DNA from: Brugia malayi
Lineage: Eukaryota > Nematoda > Chromadorea > Rhabditida > Onchocercidae
DNA: 64,000 bases
Direction of reading: 5' to 3'
NCBI RefSeq assembly: GCF_000002995.4
Contig: NW_025062477.1
Span: 6,420,649 to 6,484,648, forward strand
Shown here one piece after another: positions 51,691 to 64,000 of the stretch. The notes beneath the pieces are model-generated. The model searched no databases. It saw only the letters and a list, made by a program, of their open reading frames with translations, and was not told where the DNA came from. Each line of letters opens with the position of its first letter. The stretch's first letter is position 1. Made by a program: the position numbers and the translations under genes.

Positions 51691-53470
51691 ATGTCGAGAA
51701 TTGGACTGTTTGGGCAAATTTCTGAGGTTACTGATCATTTATTTCTTTCTGGAGCCGGTGTTTTAAAACTTGAAAAATTACGTCAAAAGAAAATTTCATG
51801 TATTGTCAATGCAACTGTTGAAGAACCATCTACTCATATTCCAGGTAATTTTAAGTCTTCCTTTCATTATAATGTTAAAATTACCCATGTTTAGTATGAA
51901 AATGGATAATAGAAGCAATGATGTGTCATCACTTTTATTTTTAGCCAATTTGGCATCATTTTTTTTTGGCTTTTGTCTATCAATGGACAAATTAATTATT
52001 TTTCTTTATTTCTTCTCAATCTCTTACATCTAATTCTTTTCTGTTGCAAATAAAATTGAAAAATTTACTTTTAGGGGTTGACTACTTGAGGATCTCAATA
52101 GAAGATAGTCCCTATGCAAAAATTGATCAATATTTTGATATTGTTGCAGACAAAATCAAAGCAATAAAGGTGATTAAATCTAATTAATTACTCATTTTCT
52201 TTGGTCATTAAAATGATTATGTAACTTTATTAACATTTTTTGTCTCATTATTTTTTAATTTTGTTTCATATACTAGAGTTAAGGTAACAAGTTTTTACGA
52301 AGTTAAATTAATTATTTCAGTAAGAACTTACTGAAATAATTAATTTAAAATTTACAACTTAATTATAGCTATTAAGATTGAAATAAGCTAAAATATGCAT
52401 TTGATAAATGCTTAACAAGTGGTATTTCAGGATAGGGGTGGTCGAACTTTAGTGCACTGTGTAGCTGGGGTATCTCGGTCTGCTACGTTATGCATGATAT
52501 ATCTCGTAAAGCATGAACGGATGACATTACGTCAAGCGTATCACTTTGTTAAGTCAGCTCGACCGGTTGTGAAACCTAACGTAGGCTTTTGGAGGCAAAT
52601 GATTGAGTACGAACGTAAATTGAAAGGTTCCAATTACTGTTGTTTGTTTTTCTCATTTAATTGATTGTTTAATTTGTTCAACTATATTGTGATAATTTCA
52701 ATTTAAAATGTAAACAAATTTTCAATTTGATACAAAGCACTTAGTGCAAAAAGAAAGTGAATGAATCTTTCAAACTTTTCTTTTTGAAATATCTCTTTGC
52801 ATAATTCTCATATGAATATCATAGTTTATCCTTTTTGAAGCTGAAAGTGAAAAAAAAGCTATCACTTTCTATAAATGTTTGCGTAATCGATTGGTTTTAG
52901 AAAACTATCATTAACTAATTTTTAGGTTCCAGTTCGGTGCAAATGATTGAAACAAATCAAGATGGTATGGCACTTCCAGATGTGTACTGTTCAGAGCTGA
53001 AACGTCGATTAATTCAAAATCATTCGTTACCAAAAAGTACTTGCCGAAATATCACAATAACACAACTTCCTTTCAAATATTCACAGACATCGTTAGTTAT
53101 TATCTTCTAATTTATGCATAAATAAATGAGAAAATAGAAAATTAGAAAGAAAAAAAAGACGAAAAACAAAATAAAATAGCAAAATGATTACAGAAAGAGC
53201 AGTGTCACAAATAGATGTCATTCGTTTTAATTTTCTTCTTTGATATTTATCATTGATTTGATTTTTTATATGAATCTTTTTTTCATTAGGACTTTTGGTC
53301 GTCCAATAAGTTCGTCTTATCGGCGATCCACGTCACCCGCCATTATACCATCACTTTTCTCGCTTCCATCACGACAACATTCGCCATTCTCAATGCTAAC
53401 ATCAACGCTTGCTCGACGACGAAGCAATGATTTGTTTGATTCTTATCATTCAAGCTTTTCCACATTCTAG
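51691..53470 (+). CDS. Small dual-specificity protein phosphatase, DUSP14/18/21-like
   Basis: Cysteine phosphatase acting on phospho-Tyr/Ser/Thr; vertebrate relatives act on MAPK-pathway or mitochondrial substrates. Exons: 51691-51844, 52075-52169, 52431-52626, 52926-53091, 53290-53470; 792 nt, 263 aa. The catalytic domain fills residues 1-148: ISEVTDHLFLSGAG, the general-acid loop around ISIEDSPYAKI, the P-loop HCVAGVSRS with nucleophile Cys93 and Arg99, then the family hallmark RPVVKPNVGFWRQMIEYE. All catalytic residues are present and no N-terminal MAPK-docking (rhodanese) domain exists. The C-terminal 115 residues are poorly conserved, Ser/Arg-rich and hydrophilic (SSSYRRSTSPA, LARRRSND), longer than in human DUSP14. 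A perfect hairpin lies in intron 2. No spliced-leader-type acceptor is evident next to the ATG. Confidence 0.95.
52303..52348. repeat. Perfect inverted repeat, 22-bp arms with a 2-nt loop, in phosphatase intron 2
   Basis: The left arm 52303-52324 (ends TATTTCAGTAAG) and right arm 52327-52348 (starts CTTACTGAAATA) are exact reverse complements around AA. The arms contain acceptor- and donor-like strings (TTTCAG/GTAAG-like), so folding could hide or mimic splice signals. Confidence 0.92.
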
Positions 53471-54761
53471 TTGATATGACAATGATATAGTGATTAATAT
53501 ATATTTCAATGCAAACAAAACAAAAACATTTTACCTAATGTTTTTAATGCAATTGTTAAAATTTATTGATTGAAAAAAATTGATTTGCAAAAAGTATATT
53601 TTATTTCAAAAAACTTACACAAACCCATTTGAAAATATCATTGCACTGAAAGATGTACCGGACAATTCCGCTTACTTTGATTTATTAATGCTATGATGCA
53701 TAGTTAATAGCACGAAAAAAATACATTAACATTTCAATTAATTGTTCTGTTTGTGATCATTCTAGTCTACAACCTGTTTCCGTTCCTTCTGGATTTAATG
53801 CTCCCATTGATGAATGATTTATCCTCAACTTTTTCAAGGAACTTTAATTCAAGTTTTCATTTTATTCAGATTAAAAAAAAAGAAAAATGAAATTTTATGA
53901 CTGAATAGTTTATTATAGTCTATATTGTATATTATTGCTTACAATTATTATAATTATATATCTTATAAAGAGCTAATCATTACAGTAAGTATATTTATAT
54001 TATAAAAGCGCTTATTTATTGTTGTATTCTGCTGATTAAGGAACAAAAGAAAACAAAACATTTTAAAATGTCGTCATCGTCATCATTTGAAAAGAAAAAA
54101 AAAAAAAACGAAAAATAATATTAATGAAAATTATATTTTTCACCTCGTTAATTGTTACAGGTCAAAGCGCTCATTTGATAAGATATCAAAACATATTCTG
54201 TGAACTAATATGAAACTTGAAAGCAAATATGAATATCTCTTTCAAATTAAAGTAGAATGTTAAATACATTTGTGATTTGCTGTTTTAAAAAGTTTTAAAT
54301 ATCCTTTGGTATTTTTATGAAGAATAATAACTATTCGTGATATTAATTAGAGTTTTTTAGATAGTAATTTCTTATAAAGTGAATGACATATTTTTAAAAA
54401 TTTTTTCAAAGTTTTAAAATATGTGGGATTACTATAATATATAGTAATTCTCATTTTTCTGACAATTATTATTCCACCAGGGTATAACACAATGTAAATC
54501 ATGACTTTAAACAGCATTATTTGTTTGAGGAGACTTTTAGAGAACTGATATGATTATGGTTTATACATTTAACAAGAATTAATGTTTCAATCATTTCATT
54601 ATTCTCAATTAATTTTAATCATTCAATTCATAATGCAAGGAAATCAACCCATAATTGATTTAAATAAAAAGACAAAAAGTGAATTACTGATTATCACAAG
54701 AGAAAATTCCAAAAATATAAGTGAATTTTAACTGATGAACCATTGCTCACTCAACAATATT
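53471..54761. other. Convergent 3' region between the phosphatase gene and mctp-1
   Basis: Presumed 3' UTRs of both genes. AT-rich with poly-A runs; no open frame of note on either strand. Confidence 0.6.
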
Positions 54762-57700
54762 TCATTTATTTACTTTATTTCCACCGTTATTAATTTGTAC
54801 ATTGTCGCGCACTTCTTGCACAGTGAACTCTTTGTAAATTCTCTGCAAAAGTAAATGAGTGAAATAAAAGAGAAGGCAGAAAAATTTATTTAAAAATTTT
54901 TTTTAGCTTCAATTATACAACTTCTAGCAGTTAAAACTTCTCTCTTTCTTTTTGTCTTCAAAAATAATTTTTAGTAAATTAATTGATTTGTTTTATCTTT
55001 TTCATTTATACTTCGTTTGATCACTGTAATGGACAACAAGAAAGTTAAATTTAAGATATTTTTGGTTGCATATGGAAATTTGAATTCCAGATGAGCTATG
55101 AAATAATGAAAATATGTCCACTTAAAACTTAGCATATTTGAAAGAAAAAAAAAAAGGAAATATTGTAATCATACAATTTCATTGTTACTTGGAACACGTG
55201 AGAGAAAGTCGAGAAGTTCATTATTTGGAATAAGATTTGGATTGCGCAATTTTTTCGTGAACTTATTGATACCTGAAGTATTAACTTCATATAAACAACT
55301 CAGGTATTATTAAATAACATCATATCAAAAAACACTTTTATTACAAACCATTTTTTATTTTTTACCACAAAAAGTTATTTATTATTATTATTATGTATCA
55401 AAAAATTACTTTTATTATTCATTCATTTTCAGGGAAGAATAGTGAAGCAGTAACATTTTAAATTCAAACAAAAAATTTTCTTGAATTTTTCTAATTTAAA
55501 AAAATTAAAGACGATTAATTGCTTACCCCATATCATAATAATCCATCTCAGTGGTACAAAATAAAGCAAAATGGTAACAATAGAAAGTGTTACTATAGCT
55601 AACGTTGAAAGATACGGTTGCGTGAAGTTAAACGTGCTAAAAATCACAAAACTTAAATGTATTGTAAACGAAAAATTTTTTCTTGGAAATCGTTCGTTTT
55701 TTAAAATTTTGACATAAAAATTTGATTAATCTGTTAAAGCCAAAAGATTTTTTTTTAATTTGGGTTAATTACTTTCGAATTCGTTCCAACAACGATGCGG
55801 TAAAATCCATCATATTCTGTACTTTAGCCATTGTGTCTTGTAAGGTGTTGAAGCGTTCACGGATTGATGATGATGATGATGATTGTCCACTCTGCGCAAG
55901 AAAAAGATGAGAAGATAGGCGGTAATGTCGCATAATAGAAGAATCAAATAAATCAATACCTATCCAAAGAAATAAAGAGGATCGCAATTCATAATGAATG
56001 ATAAGCAACACTTTGCTAATATGCTTAACAAAAGAATCAAATGAATTTTTTCAGGTATAATTTCTACATTTCATTTTTTTTCAAATTTTAAATCCAATTT
56101 TTCTGTACTATAAAATTATTGCTACGTATTATTTTTAATTAAATGCTGTATTACCATCTCAATCTCTTCGTCTGATTCCGAAATTGGTTTGTTATTATTT
56201 TCATTTCTATTTGGCTCCAAATATTTGATTTTGTGGGGTCGAAGGAAAAAAAGCAATATGATAATTGGAATGTGATGAATATGAAAGAAGTACACGAATA
56301 TTATAAATAGCTGAAAGAAGAAAGAAATAAAAAATAAAAATATGAATGTTTTACTGTGGGCATTGCTAGTCTGCCAGCTCATTTCTGTCGAATTTTGATG
56401 AGCCTTAGTTTTGTTAAAGTTTAAAAGCTTCTTCTATTGATAGCAGAAAACTGAAAAACCCAACTAGTGATATTTAATTTTTAATATGAAAAATGAAATT
56501 TCAAATGGAACTGTTTGTTAATTACATAAAATACAGACGACTAAATTGTAGATTTGATGATAATTTTCCAGTTGAAAGATTTGATACAAAAATTAAAGTC
56601 AAACATTTGACAGATGATAATCTAATTTAAACATTTCATTCCTTTTGCATAACAACTTATTCTTAGTATGCAATTAATTCTGTTAAAAACTATTGAATTC
56701 CAAAATTTGCCAAATTCCATTTCTATATAACATTGAAGCATTAAAAGTTTCTAGTAACCGTTGAAAATCCAAAATTAAAAGTTTCATCTATCAAAATAAA
56801 CTTGCTCACAAGGAATGCAAATATGGAACGCATTGGTGAGTCCCAGTCAAAGCAACTCTGCACATAATCTCGAATTTGCACCAGTACTAGAAGAAATCCT
56901 CGAAGTCTGAAAAATTTTGAACTCTCGAATTGCCCTATGAGAAATTATATCTGTTAGCAGTTTAGATTTTGTTAAAGCATTACGGAATACATTGGAAATT
57001 TTATGCGAATCTAAAGGCATATTGCTTTTTGCTTATAGCCAAACATTTAAAGACTGCAATATTCTGCTCAGGTGAATCAGGTGAACTTCTTTTAGAAATT
57101 TTAGTCTAACCAAATTTTTCACCCAATCTTTATTTCAATCGATGTGATTATCTAGTGTTAAATTATTATTTTATGTCCTATGAATTAAAATTTTACAAAC
57201 CTTGCGTAACTATTCATAAAAATACGTCGTTTGAATTTTGGATCTATTTGCATATATTTTCGTTCTCGTGGAGTAAAAGTACGGATTGCTGCACGAATCT
57301 GCGATACATTATCATTTCAGGAATAGCAAATCAGAGAGTAAAAGTTGAAAGTTAGAAAAGCGTTGTATTTCTATTTTATTATATACATTTTGTAAAACAT
57401 TGATAAATTTTCAGTGTTCTCAAGTTCACATAATAATCTACAAGGAAATGGCTTATATCCGAAAAGTTACCGGATTCCAGATGATATCCATTTCCAGCAA
57501 TATTTGTCCCTTAACTGGTGTTCTCAATTTCCGATCTTTCAAAGCATACCATTTTCGTTCGCAATTTTGAATCTACAAGAAAATGATCATCAGCACTATT
57601 TAATAATTAATTTCAATTATTCACAAATGATTCATTCTCTTTTGATCTTTTTTCCATCCACATTTTTAGGTCATTTCTAAGCTTTTAAGTATTACCTGTA

Positions 57701-60700
57701 ATAATGGAATCGCAATTTTGCCCAAAAATTCTGCTTTTTTATTTGGATCTTCATCATAAATTGTTATTTCAAGTATTGAATGAATATCTTTCACTGCACT
57801 AAAATATTTCAAATTACACTTAAAAAAAAAAAAAAAAAAAAAAAAAGGTAAATTATATTGATATTGAATCAACAGATATCTATTGATATTATTTGAAAGA
57901 TGGCAATTAATTTAGTTTGGTTGTATGAACCTTGAAATTTGAATTATGGCATGGATGGCCGAAGGTATAAAAAAAATACAATGTGAAAATTTTGTTCCAT
58001 TCCGGATTAACCGTTTTGTATTCCGTATGTGTTTGCAACAATGCATTCACCAATTCAACTACCACAAATGGATTGCTCTTATTCATCGCATCAACTGATG
58101 CCAAATTGCGAGCACGAAATACTGCAAAAATCATTGAATCGACATATTATATGTAGGTACGTGTATGCATACGTGTGCGTGGGTGTTGATGTGTGTGTGT
58201 ACGAACACGTAGATGTTGGACATGTAGTGTAGGGGGTTTTGGCATGGGTGTTATGAATGTACGTCAGCGTAGACGTGTCATACGTGAGTGTGTGGGTGTG
58301 AATATATCTTGATACACGTAGAATGTACATCTAAGGCATATGTCTTTAGGCATAGAGCTTAACAATTTCTCGATGGTATAATTAAACTTAATGAGTTATA
58401 GAAACTATCTGTTTAATCAACTTCATATACTAGTCTAGTATTACTCATCTGATAAAAAAGTTAACCTTTGACACTAAGAAAACCGATATCGCGGAAACAT
58501 TCATACGTTTTTCGCAAACTCTGCAAATATTTAACTGTATGGAAATATGCAGAAACAGAAACACATCTCTTACTACATACATACATGCATTTGTTGTATG
58601 AAAGATTTCTTATCATTTTGTGATCATTATCATCTAATGATGGGAAATTTGTATAAAATTACAGAAATTCTCAAAAAAAAAAACAAAGTGAAACTGACAT
58701 ATTTTTCGATGATTGCATTCCTTATGTCTTCGCCAGAAAAATCAGACAGATCAATGACTGCATCAGTAGAAGATGTACCTGTTATTGATATAAGAACGAG
58801 AATAGAACCTAAACAAATCAGGAAAATGCATTTTGTAACCGGAAATAGCACTTTTTTACTTTTTCACCGTTCTCATTCATCACCGCTCTTTTCATATTTA
58901 ACTTAAGTTTTAGTTGCATTGCTAGAATAAGTAAAATCATACATATTCCTTTCGGTTGCTAGCAAAAAATTAAATCAGATTTTATAGTTTTAGTGATAAT
59001 TTCCACCCATCAAAATCATTTAGTATTCAAAACAATGATACTACTTTTTATGTCTTTCTATTCTTCATTTCAAGATTGAAAGTAAAAAATGCGGGATATC
59101 TTACCAGTACCGCGATCAAGTTCACAAATCATTTGATTCGGAGTTTCTTTTTCCAATTTGTCTAAATCTAAACTGCATCTGAAATGTTAAATAAATAAAT
59201 CAGTCATGTTCGATTAGGAATTCATTATTCATAGTGATCAATGCTCCAAATAAACAGATTTTATACTAGCGATTGAAATATTCCTAAAGAAAGATTTGCT
59301 TAACTCTATTTCTATTATATTTAATATGTTCAATTATATTTAATACTATTAATTCATTCATCACATTACACTTGCAAAAACTTTATTGCTTATAATATTT
59401 TATTGGATTAGTCTCTTTTTCCAATTTGAATAAAAATTAAGACATCAAGCTGACACACTAATAATTATTTATTTATTTTGGACGAGCTAATAGCAAGTAA
59501 GAGAAGGAAAGACAATAAAATTTAGGATGACAAAAAAGGAAAGAACAAAAAAAAATAAAATTTAGGAAATTTAGGAATTATGAGAAGAGAGGAATGATGA
59601 AATTACGCGTGAAATTGATATTGTGATCAAAATTTTTACTTTAATTGCCAGTAAAAAAAATATGACATAGAAAGTATTTTCTTTAAATTTGAGCAGAGTA
59701 AAATTTTGAAATTTGAAGGAGAAGGGAGAAGCTTCAAATTAATTAAAGTGTGGCGAGTTTGTGATTGATTTGTGTATAATTACAATTGATCAGATTACAT
59801 TTCTTAAAAGAAAAATTGGAACATTTAAAAATAATTGTTTTTTCTCGCTTCGCTTACTTGCTTACTGCTTATGAATTCATTTGTTTTTTGCTAAGTTTCT
59901 AGAAATTTTTTCTAAAATTTACAAATTTTCAAGAATTATTACATTCAGAAATTTTTTAAACTTATCTGTATTCTATGCTTTTGTTTTTGAAAACGAGAAG
60001 TAAATTATTACCATTTCCATGCAATTTGAATTTCATTATTAATGTCATTCTAAATTTTCTTATTTGGTGTTCATTCTATAATAAACAATAAACATAAACA
60101 AACAATTTATTTACAAACAATATGAACCTCCCAATATTCAAATTCGTTCTCTTATCAATAACCATCATTTCAAGTATGTGTTTTGGTTCATCGAACATAT
60201 GCAGATCAAATTGTTCCAACCATTTCGGACAATTATTCCGCATTACAGGCTGTCAATCCAATAATATTTTGTTATTTTAATTTAATTTGTTATTTTTTTA
60301 CTCGCAAATATGAATGAAAGTATGTTTAAAAGTAGTGTTAAAAGTACTATACCCTGCTTTTATATTTCTCACTTCCAAGTTTAAATTTTACAAAAGGATC
60401 TGGAAAGTGGTTTTCGGAACCATTTGTCGCAGCTAAATTTCGTCCTTCAATCAAAACGATGTTTGCAACAGACGACCAAACTTGCGTCACTGTAAGATAA
60501 TTTCATTTATTCATTTTCAAGAAAAAAGAGTAGAAGACATAAAAACTTTAAAAAATTATTGTATGCAATAATTTTTCAAAAATAGCAAACTCTAGGAAAC
60601 CGGCAGAAAGAGAAAAAAATAAGTTATTCATAAATAAGCAAATAGATGAAGCAAAAAGAGGAAATAGATCAAAATTATTGACATACTTCTTTGAGGTGTC

Positions 60701-61998
60701 CTTTTCGGTCGTTCACAAATTATTCCACGGGTCGCCTTTTTTAAGAACTATAATCAAATCAAAAATCGTTAAAACTAATGACTAATTTAATTAATTTAAA
60801 TCAATCATTGCTACTTTTAAAACTTTCTTTTTTCTCTTTCAAGATTTTAGAAATCTTATTCTGTTCAAACTTCAAGAAAACACTCTTACTTCGTCTTTTT
60901 CACTGGTAGTCAAAGGAGAAATTGTGACAACGATATCAACTTCACCCATATTTTCATCATTTCCTTCTTCTCGTAGTTTTAATTTCATTATTGTCATTCT
61001 AAATTTCATTATCTTTCCTTTTCTTACTTATTGTCATCTCGTCAAGAGGTATTTTTATATAGTGCACAAATGGGTAACTCACTGAAAAAGTCTTAATTGA
61101 CTGAGGTCAATAATAGCGCCACCCATATAATCGTCGGTTGCCCAACGGTCATAGTCATATACGTCCATATAAATTGGTGTAGTAGGATCGTCTATTAATA
61201 ATGTAAATTCTTCATCCCAAATTGGATTTAAATTCTTGTAAATTGTTGAGCTTTTGAAATAAGTCCGATCTTTATATTTAAATTTGACGTACGGATCACT
61301 GCTTCCTGCAAAATTAATCTAGAAAATTTTCTTTTTCGTTTTTAAAAAATACTTAAGAAAATCAGCTAATCCGTAAACGTCAAAATATTATATTATAACA
61401 ATATTTCTCAACTAAAATGCTTCAAATTATCTGAAATTGACCGGAAGCATCTCGAATCACCAAATTATGTCCTTCCTTCAAGCATATCCGTACCGAAAAA
61501 GTTACATAAGCTTCCGGATTTGACTCTTTCGACGTAACATTACACTTCTGTTCATTTGCTGTCTACAATTGCCAGTGATATAATGAGTTTTAAATTAATG
61601 TTTAAACTAATTTATACACTAAAAACATCTTCGAAGATGGAAAATCGTCTATTATAAAAAATTTAAGACTTGTCTTACTTTAATATTTATCAAGGAAAAA
61701 TCTAAAAGATGTGAAATACTTCATTTCTTTTCAAAATTTGCAGCCTTTTAAGATTTGCCAATTTCTTCAAGAAATTCAATCGTGTGACACTAAAATCGTC
61801 ACATGAGTGGAACTATTTAGAAAGATGAAAAGTGAAAAAAAAAAAAAAAAAAAAATGAATCCTTACAGATGATGTAACTGGAGGAGATGACATGTCGCTT
61901 GCTTCATCAGCGAAAGTATCATCTTTTTCCTTTAATCTTCGATAACGTCCTTCACCTAACTCTCTCTTGAAGACACCTTTTAATAGCGATGAACTCAT
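54762..61998 (-). CDS. mctp-1: MCTP: multiple C2 domain and transmembrane region protein
   Basis: ER/vesicle-associated phospholipid-binding protein with three C2 domains and a C-terminal membrane anchor; animal MCTPs act in presynaptic Ca2+-dependent plasticity. Exons in transcript order: 61998-61867, 61562-61442, 61305-61083, 60998-60890, 60747-60687, 60489-60353, 60249-60128, 59178-59105, 58808-58699, 58520-58466, 58121-57980, 57798-57696, 57572-57471, 57298-57201, 56906-56810, 56310-56155, 55891-55773, 55636-55527, 55272-55175, 54842-54762; 2250 nt, 749 aa. C2A lies at about 60-185 ([26 protein letters not shown]), C2B at 216-330 ([11 protein letters not shown]), C2C at 370-495 ([24 protein letters not shown]). 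Membrane segments fall at about 550-585 and 655-690 ([14 protein letters not shown]), then FTKKLRNP and [13 protein letters not shown]. The order matches vertebrate MCTP1/2; the cytosolic N-terminus is short, so longer isoforms from upstream exons are possible. Confidence 0.96.
58151..58325. repeat. Degenerate GT/ACGT-rich tract in mctp-1 intron 10
   Basis: About 175 nt of alternating purine-pyrimidine sequence, with many ACGT, TACGTG and GTGTGT units on the plus strand and a GTAGGGGGTTTTGG interruption. It fills much of intron 10. The two frames open across it (58029-58232 on plus, 58330-58091 on minus) are artefacts of the repeat. Confidence 0.8.
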
Positions 61999-62006
61999 AA
62001 CAATCT
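61999..62006 (-). promoter_or_regulatory. Splice acceptor six bases before the mctp-1 start codon
   Basis: On the minus strand ATCTATAG ends at 62005, followed by ATTGTT and the ATG at 61998. It fits a spliced-leader or cis acceptor, and the short leader supports this start. Confidence 0.45.
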
Positions 62007-64000
62007 ATAGATGAAATAATAATAATTAAATTTTAGGTACTAACAATATAACAATATGCTCGAAGATAATTCATTTAATTAAAACTATTGGAACATTTTT
62101 AACCACTTAGTTTTTCCAGTAGTGCTGGCAAAATAAAATTTCAATTATCTCTCTTTTTTAATTCTACTTCTATTCCTGCTAAGAGTGTTCTATTTCTATT
62201 CCTACTAAGAGTTTATTCTGTTTTATTTCAGTAAATTAAAATAAAGACAATAACATCTGTTTTTGTATGATTTTTATGCTTTTATAACTTTTGAAATTTG
62301 CTCAATTCTAGCAATTGCAGAGAGTAGCATTCAGTATCACTTGCAAACATAATATGAGTTGATCTAATCATTGAGCAGAGCAAAATGAACTGATAATAAT
62401 ATAACCAAGTGATATTCGTATTTAGCAAAATTGATATTGAATATTGTTCACATTGCAGAAAAAAAAAACATTATCATTAATGCCAGTGAAAGCAAATAAT
62501 TTGAATTAATTATATTTGATTTCACTCAATCATATTTGATATAAATCAAAGAAAGAAAATAAATTTAATAATTATTTTATCCATCTTTCCAACATATAGC
62601 AAATATGGAAAATACTTAAAATTTATTTGTGTTATTAAAATATTCTTTATTGCTATTTAACGATTTTACGGAAGAAGGAAAGAAATGTGAGTTTTACTAA
62701 CTCAGCAAATTATATTTGTTAACACATGAATTCATTGTTAATTAATTATTAATTAGCACTGTTGAGGTGGAGGAGAAAAAAGAAAAGCAGTAAGACAACA
62801 TTAATTAGCACTATGACCTGGCTCAATTGTAATTATCATACAAATCCTAGAAAATTATTTCATTGGTAAAGTTATGCAAATAAAATTGTGAAAGTTAATG
62901 AATAATTCAATACTTCATTTTGAATAATAATATTAATCATATTCGAATACATTACCATTATCTTATAACAAAAAGATCATATTTGCAGTGCAAACATTTT
63001 ATATTAATTTGTTGTAAATGAAATGAAAGTAACAGGAAGAATGGGAAATAAACTGTTATGAAGCAGAAATGATAGCATTGCACAGGAAGCACCACATTTG
63101 GACAACTGTTCCAATATTTGGATTTAAAGTGAATCAATAGGACAAGCAGAGAAAATTGCTCGAATCTCAATCAAAGTTATAAATATAAACAAAACTCTAG
63201 CATATTTGATCACAATTCCTTTCTGTCCTATGTGTCTGGGAGATGGCCGCACAAGAAGGCGGGGACGGTCGAATAAAGGAGCAATAGAAATGGAAGATCG
63301 AACGAAATGCATATGATTACTTTCATATTCATTTATGATTCCTATTTAATTCATTCATGCTAAGATGTTCTGTTAATGAGAAGATATCTTCCTTAAACTT
63401 ACTTGGATCAAATTATTGACATTATTTAAGAAACAATTAACGGTGTGTCATATAGTAATTTAGAATTAAAAAATTTCTGGAAATTTTTGTTGTGATTGAA
63501 AATTTCTGGATTATCAGAACATTCATTCTGCCAGATCTTTTATTTTGCTTGAAATTGATTATCATTGTTATCTGTGCACTTTGAGAATTTTTCAAAACAA
63601 GTCATTTATTCTGAAAATAAAGTGAAGCAAACGTATCATTAAAAGATTGAAAGAACGAAATGCAATAATATAATGCAGAAAATCATCTGTTAACCAAATG
63701 ATAAGAATAATAATTAATTTACTCCACTTGTGGGATTATTTGAAATCATTTGAAGAATGTATTTTGATAATCTATTGCCACTTGCATTAATATTTAATCA
63801 AATTTTATGAAAAAATCAAACTTCATGGGAAAAAAGAATATTTGAAAATCTCCAAGAATTGTTCGATGTGACAAACGATCGATTTACTTTTGAATATTCT
63901 ATGTGCATCACAACTTTCTGTATACTATATTTTATGAATGAGAATTTATCAAATTTAAAAAGCACTAATTTTCATTTTTATAAGTTTGTGGGAAAGAAAA
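62007..64000. other. Upstream flank of mctp-1
   Basis: Mostly AT-rich with no recognisable gene. A patch of higher GC at 63225-63300 supports a minus-strand 62-residue open frame (63312-63124) with varied composition (FDRPRLLVRPSPRHIGQKG). It may be a promoter-proximal GC patch, an untranslated first exon of mctp-1, or a small gene. No donor could be matched to mctp-1 exon 1, so it is not called. Confidence 0.45.

Noticed and set aside
1..64000. Search for tRNA, rRNA, spliced-leader RNA, snRNA, CRISPR arrays, histone-like clusters and viral or toxin genes
   Set aside because: No T-arm GGTTCGAATCC-type strings, SL1-like 22-mer, spacer-repeat arrays or viral gene signatures were seen by eye. 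An Infernal/tRNAscan run would be decisive.

Overview
The window is eukaryotic. It is AT-rich, and its genes are split into many small exons by introns that begin GT and end (T)TTCAG or TTTAG. The protein set (a BLMP-1/Blimp-1 factor, an SLC24 exchanger, EKL-4/DMAP1, a small dual-specificity phosphatase, an MCTP) is metazoan. The sequences resemble nematode orthologues most, and three genes have a splice acceptor only 1-6 nt before the ATG, as expected for spliced-leader trans-splicing. Intron lengths of a few hundred bases and the base composition suggest a parasitic clade III (filarial-like) nematode rather than Caenorhabditis. That placement is inference.

Layout: blmp-1 (+, 1897-7674) faces a K+-dependent Na+/Ca2+ exchanger (-, 18103-10458). 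After about 11 kb with no convincing gene comes an unrecognised, apparently type II single-pass membrane protein (-, 31431-29375). It is divergent from ekl-4/DMAP1 (+, 34023-37769). A second gene-poor stretch of about 14 kb leads to a DUSP14/18-like phosphatase (+, 51691-53470), which converges on mctp-1 (-, 61998-54762). The last 2 kb is the upstream flank of mctp-1.

I rebuilt every exon by hand from splice sites and reading phase. The summed coding lengths are exact multiples of three: blmp-1 11 exons/764 aa, exchanger 16 exons/660 aa, ekl-4 11 exons/519 aa, phosphatase 5 exons/263 aa, mctp-1 20 exons/749 aa. The exchanger only closes in frame if intron 8 is a GC-AG intron. The exon 5/6 junction of blmp-1 is the least certain join.

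Functionally this is ordinary chromosomal sequence: a developmental transcription repressor, a chromatin (NuA4/TIP60-type) subunit, two calcium-linked membrane proteins and a phosphatase, with no operon evident. I found no rRNA, tRNA, CRISPR array, intact transposon or viral gene. The unusual items are the unrecognised membrane protein with a thrombospondin-like exon, the GC-AG intron, a perfect 22-bp hairpin in a phosphatase intron, an 82-bp tandem duplication, a 53-bp direct repeat upstream of blmp-1, a duplicated splice-donor segment in blmp-1, and a few weak small-gene candidates in the gene-poor stretches. I did not find a convincing new multi-gene system.
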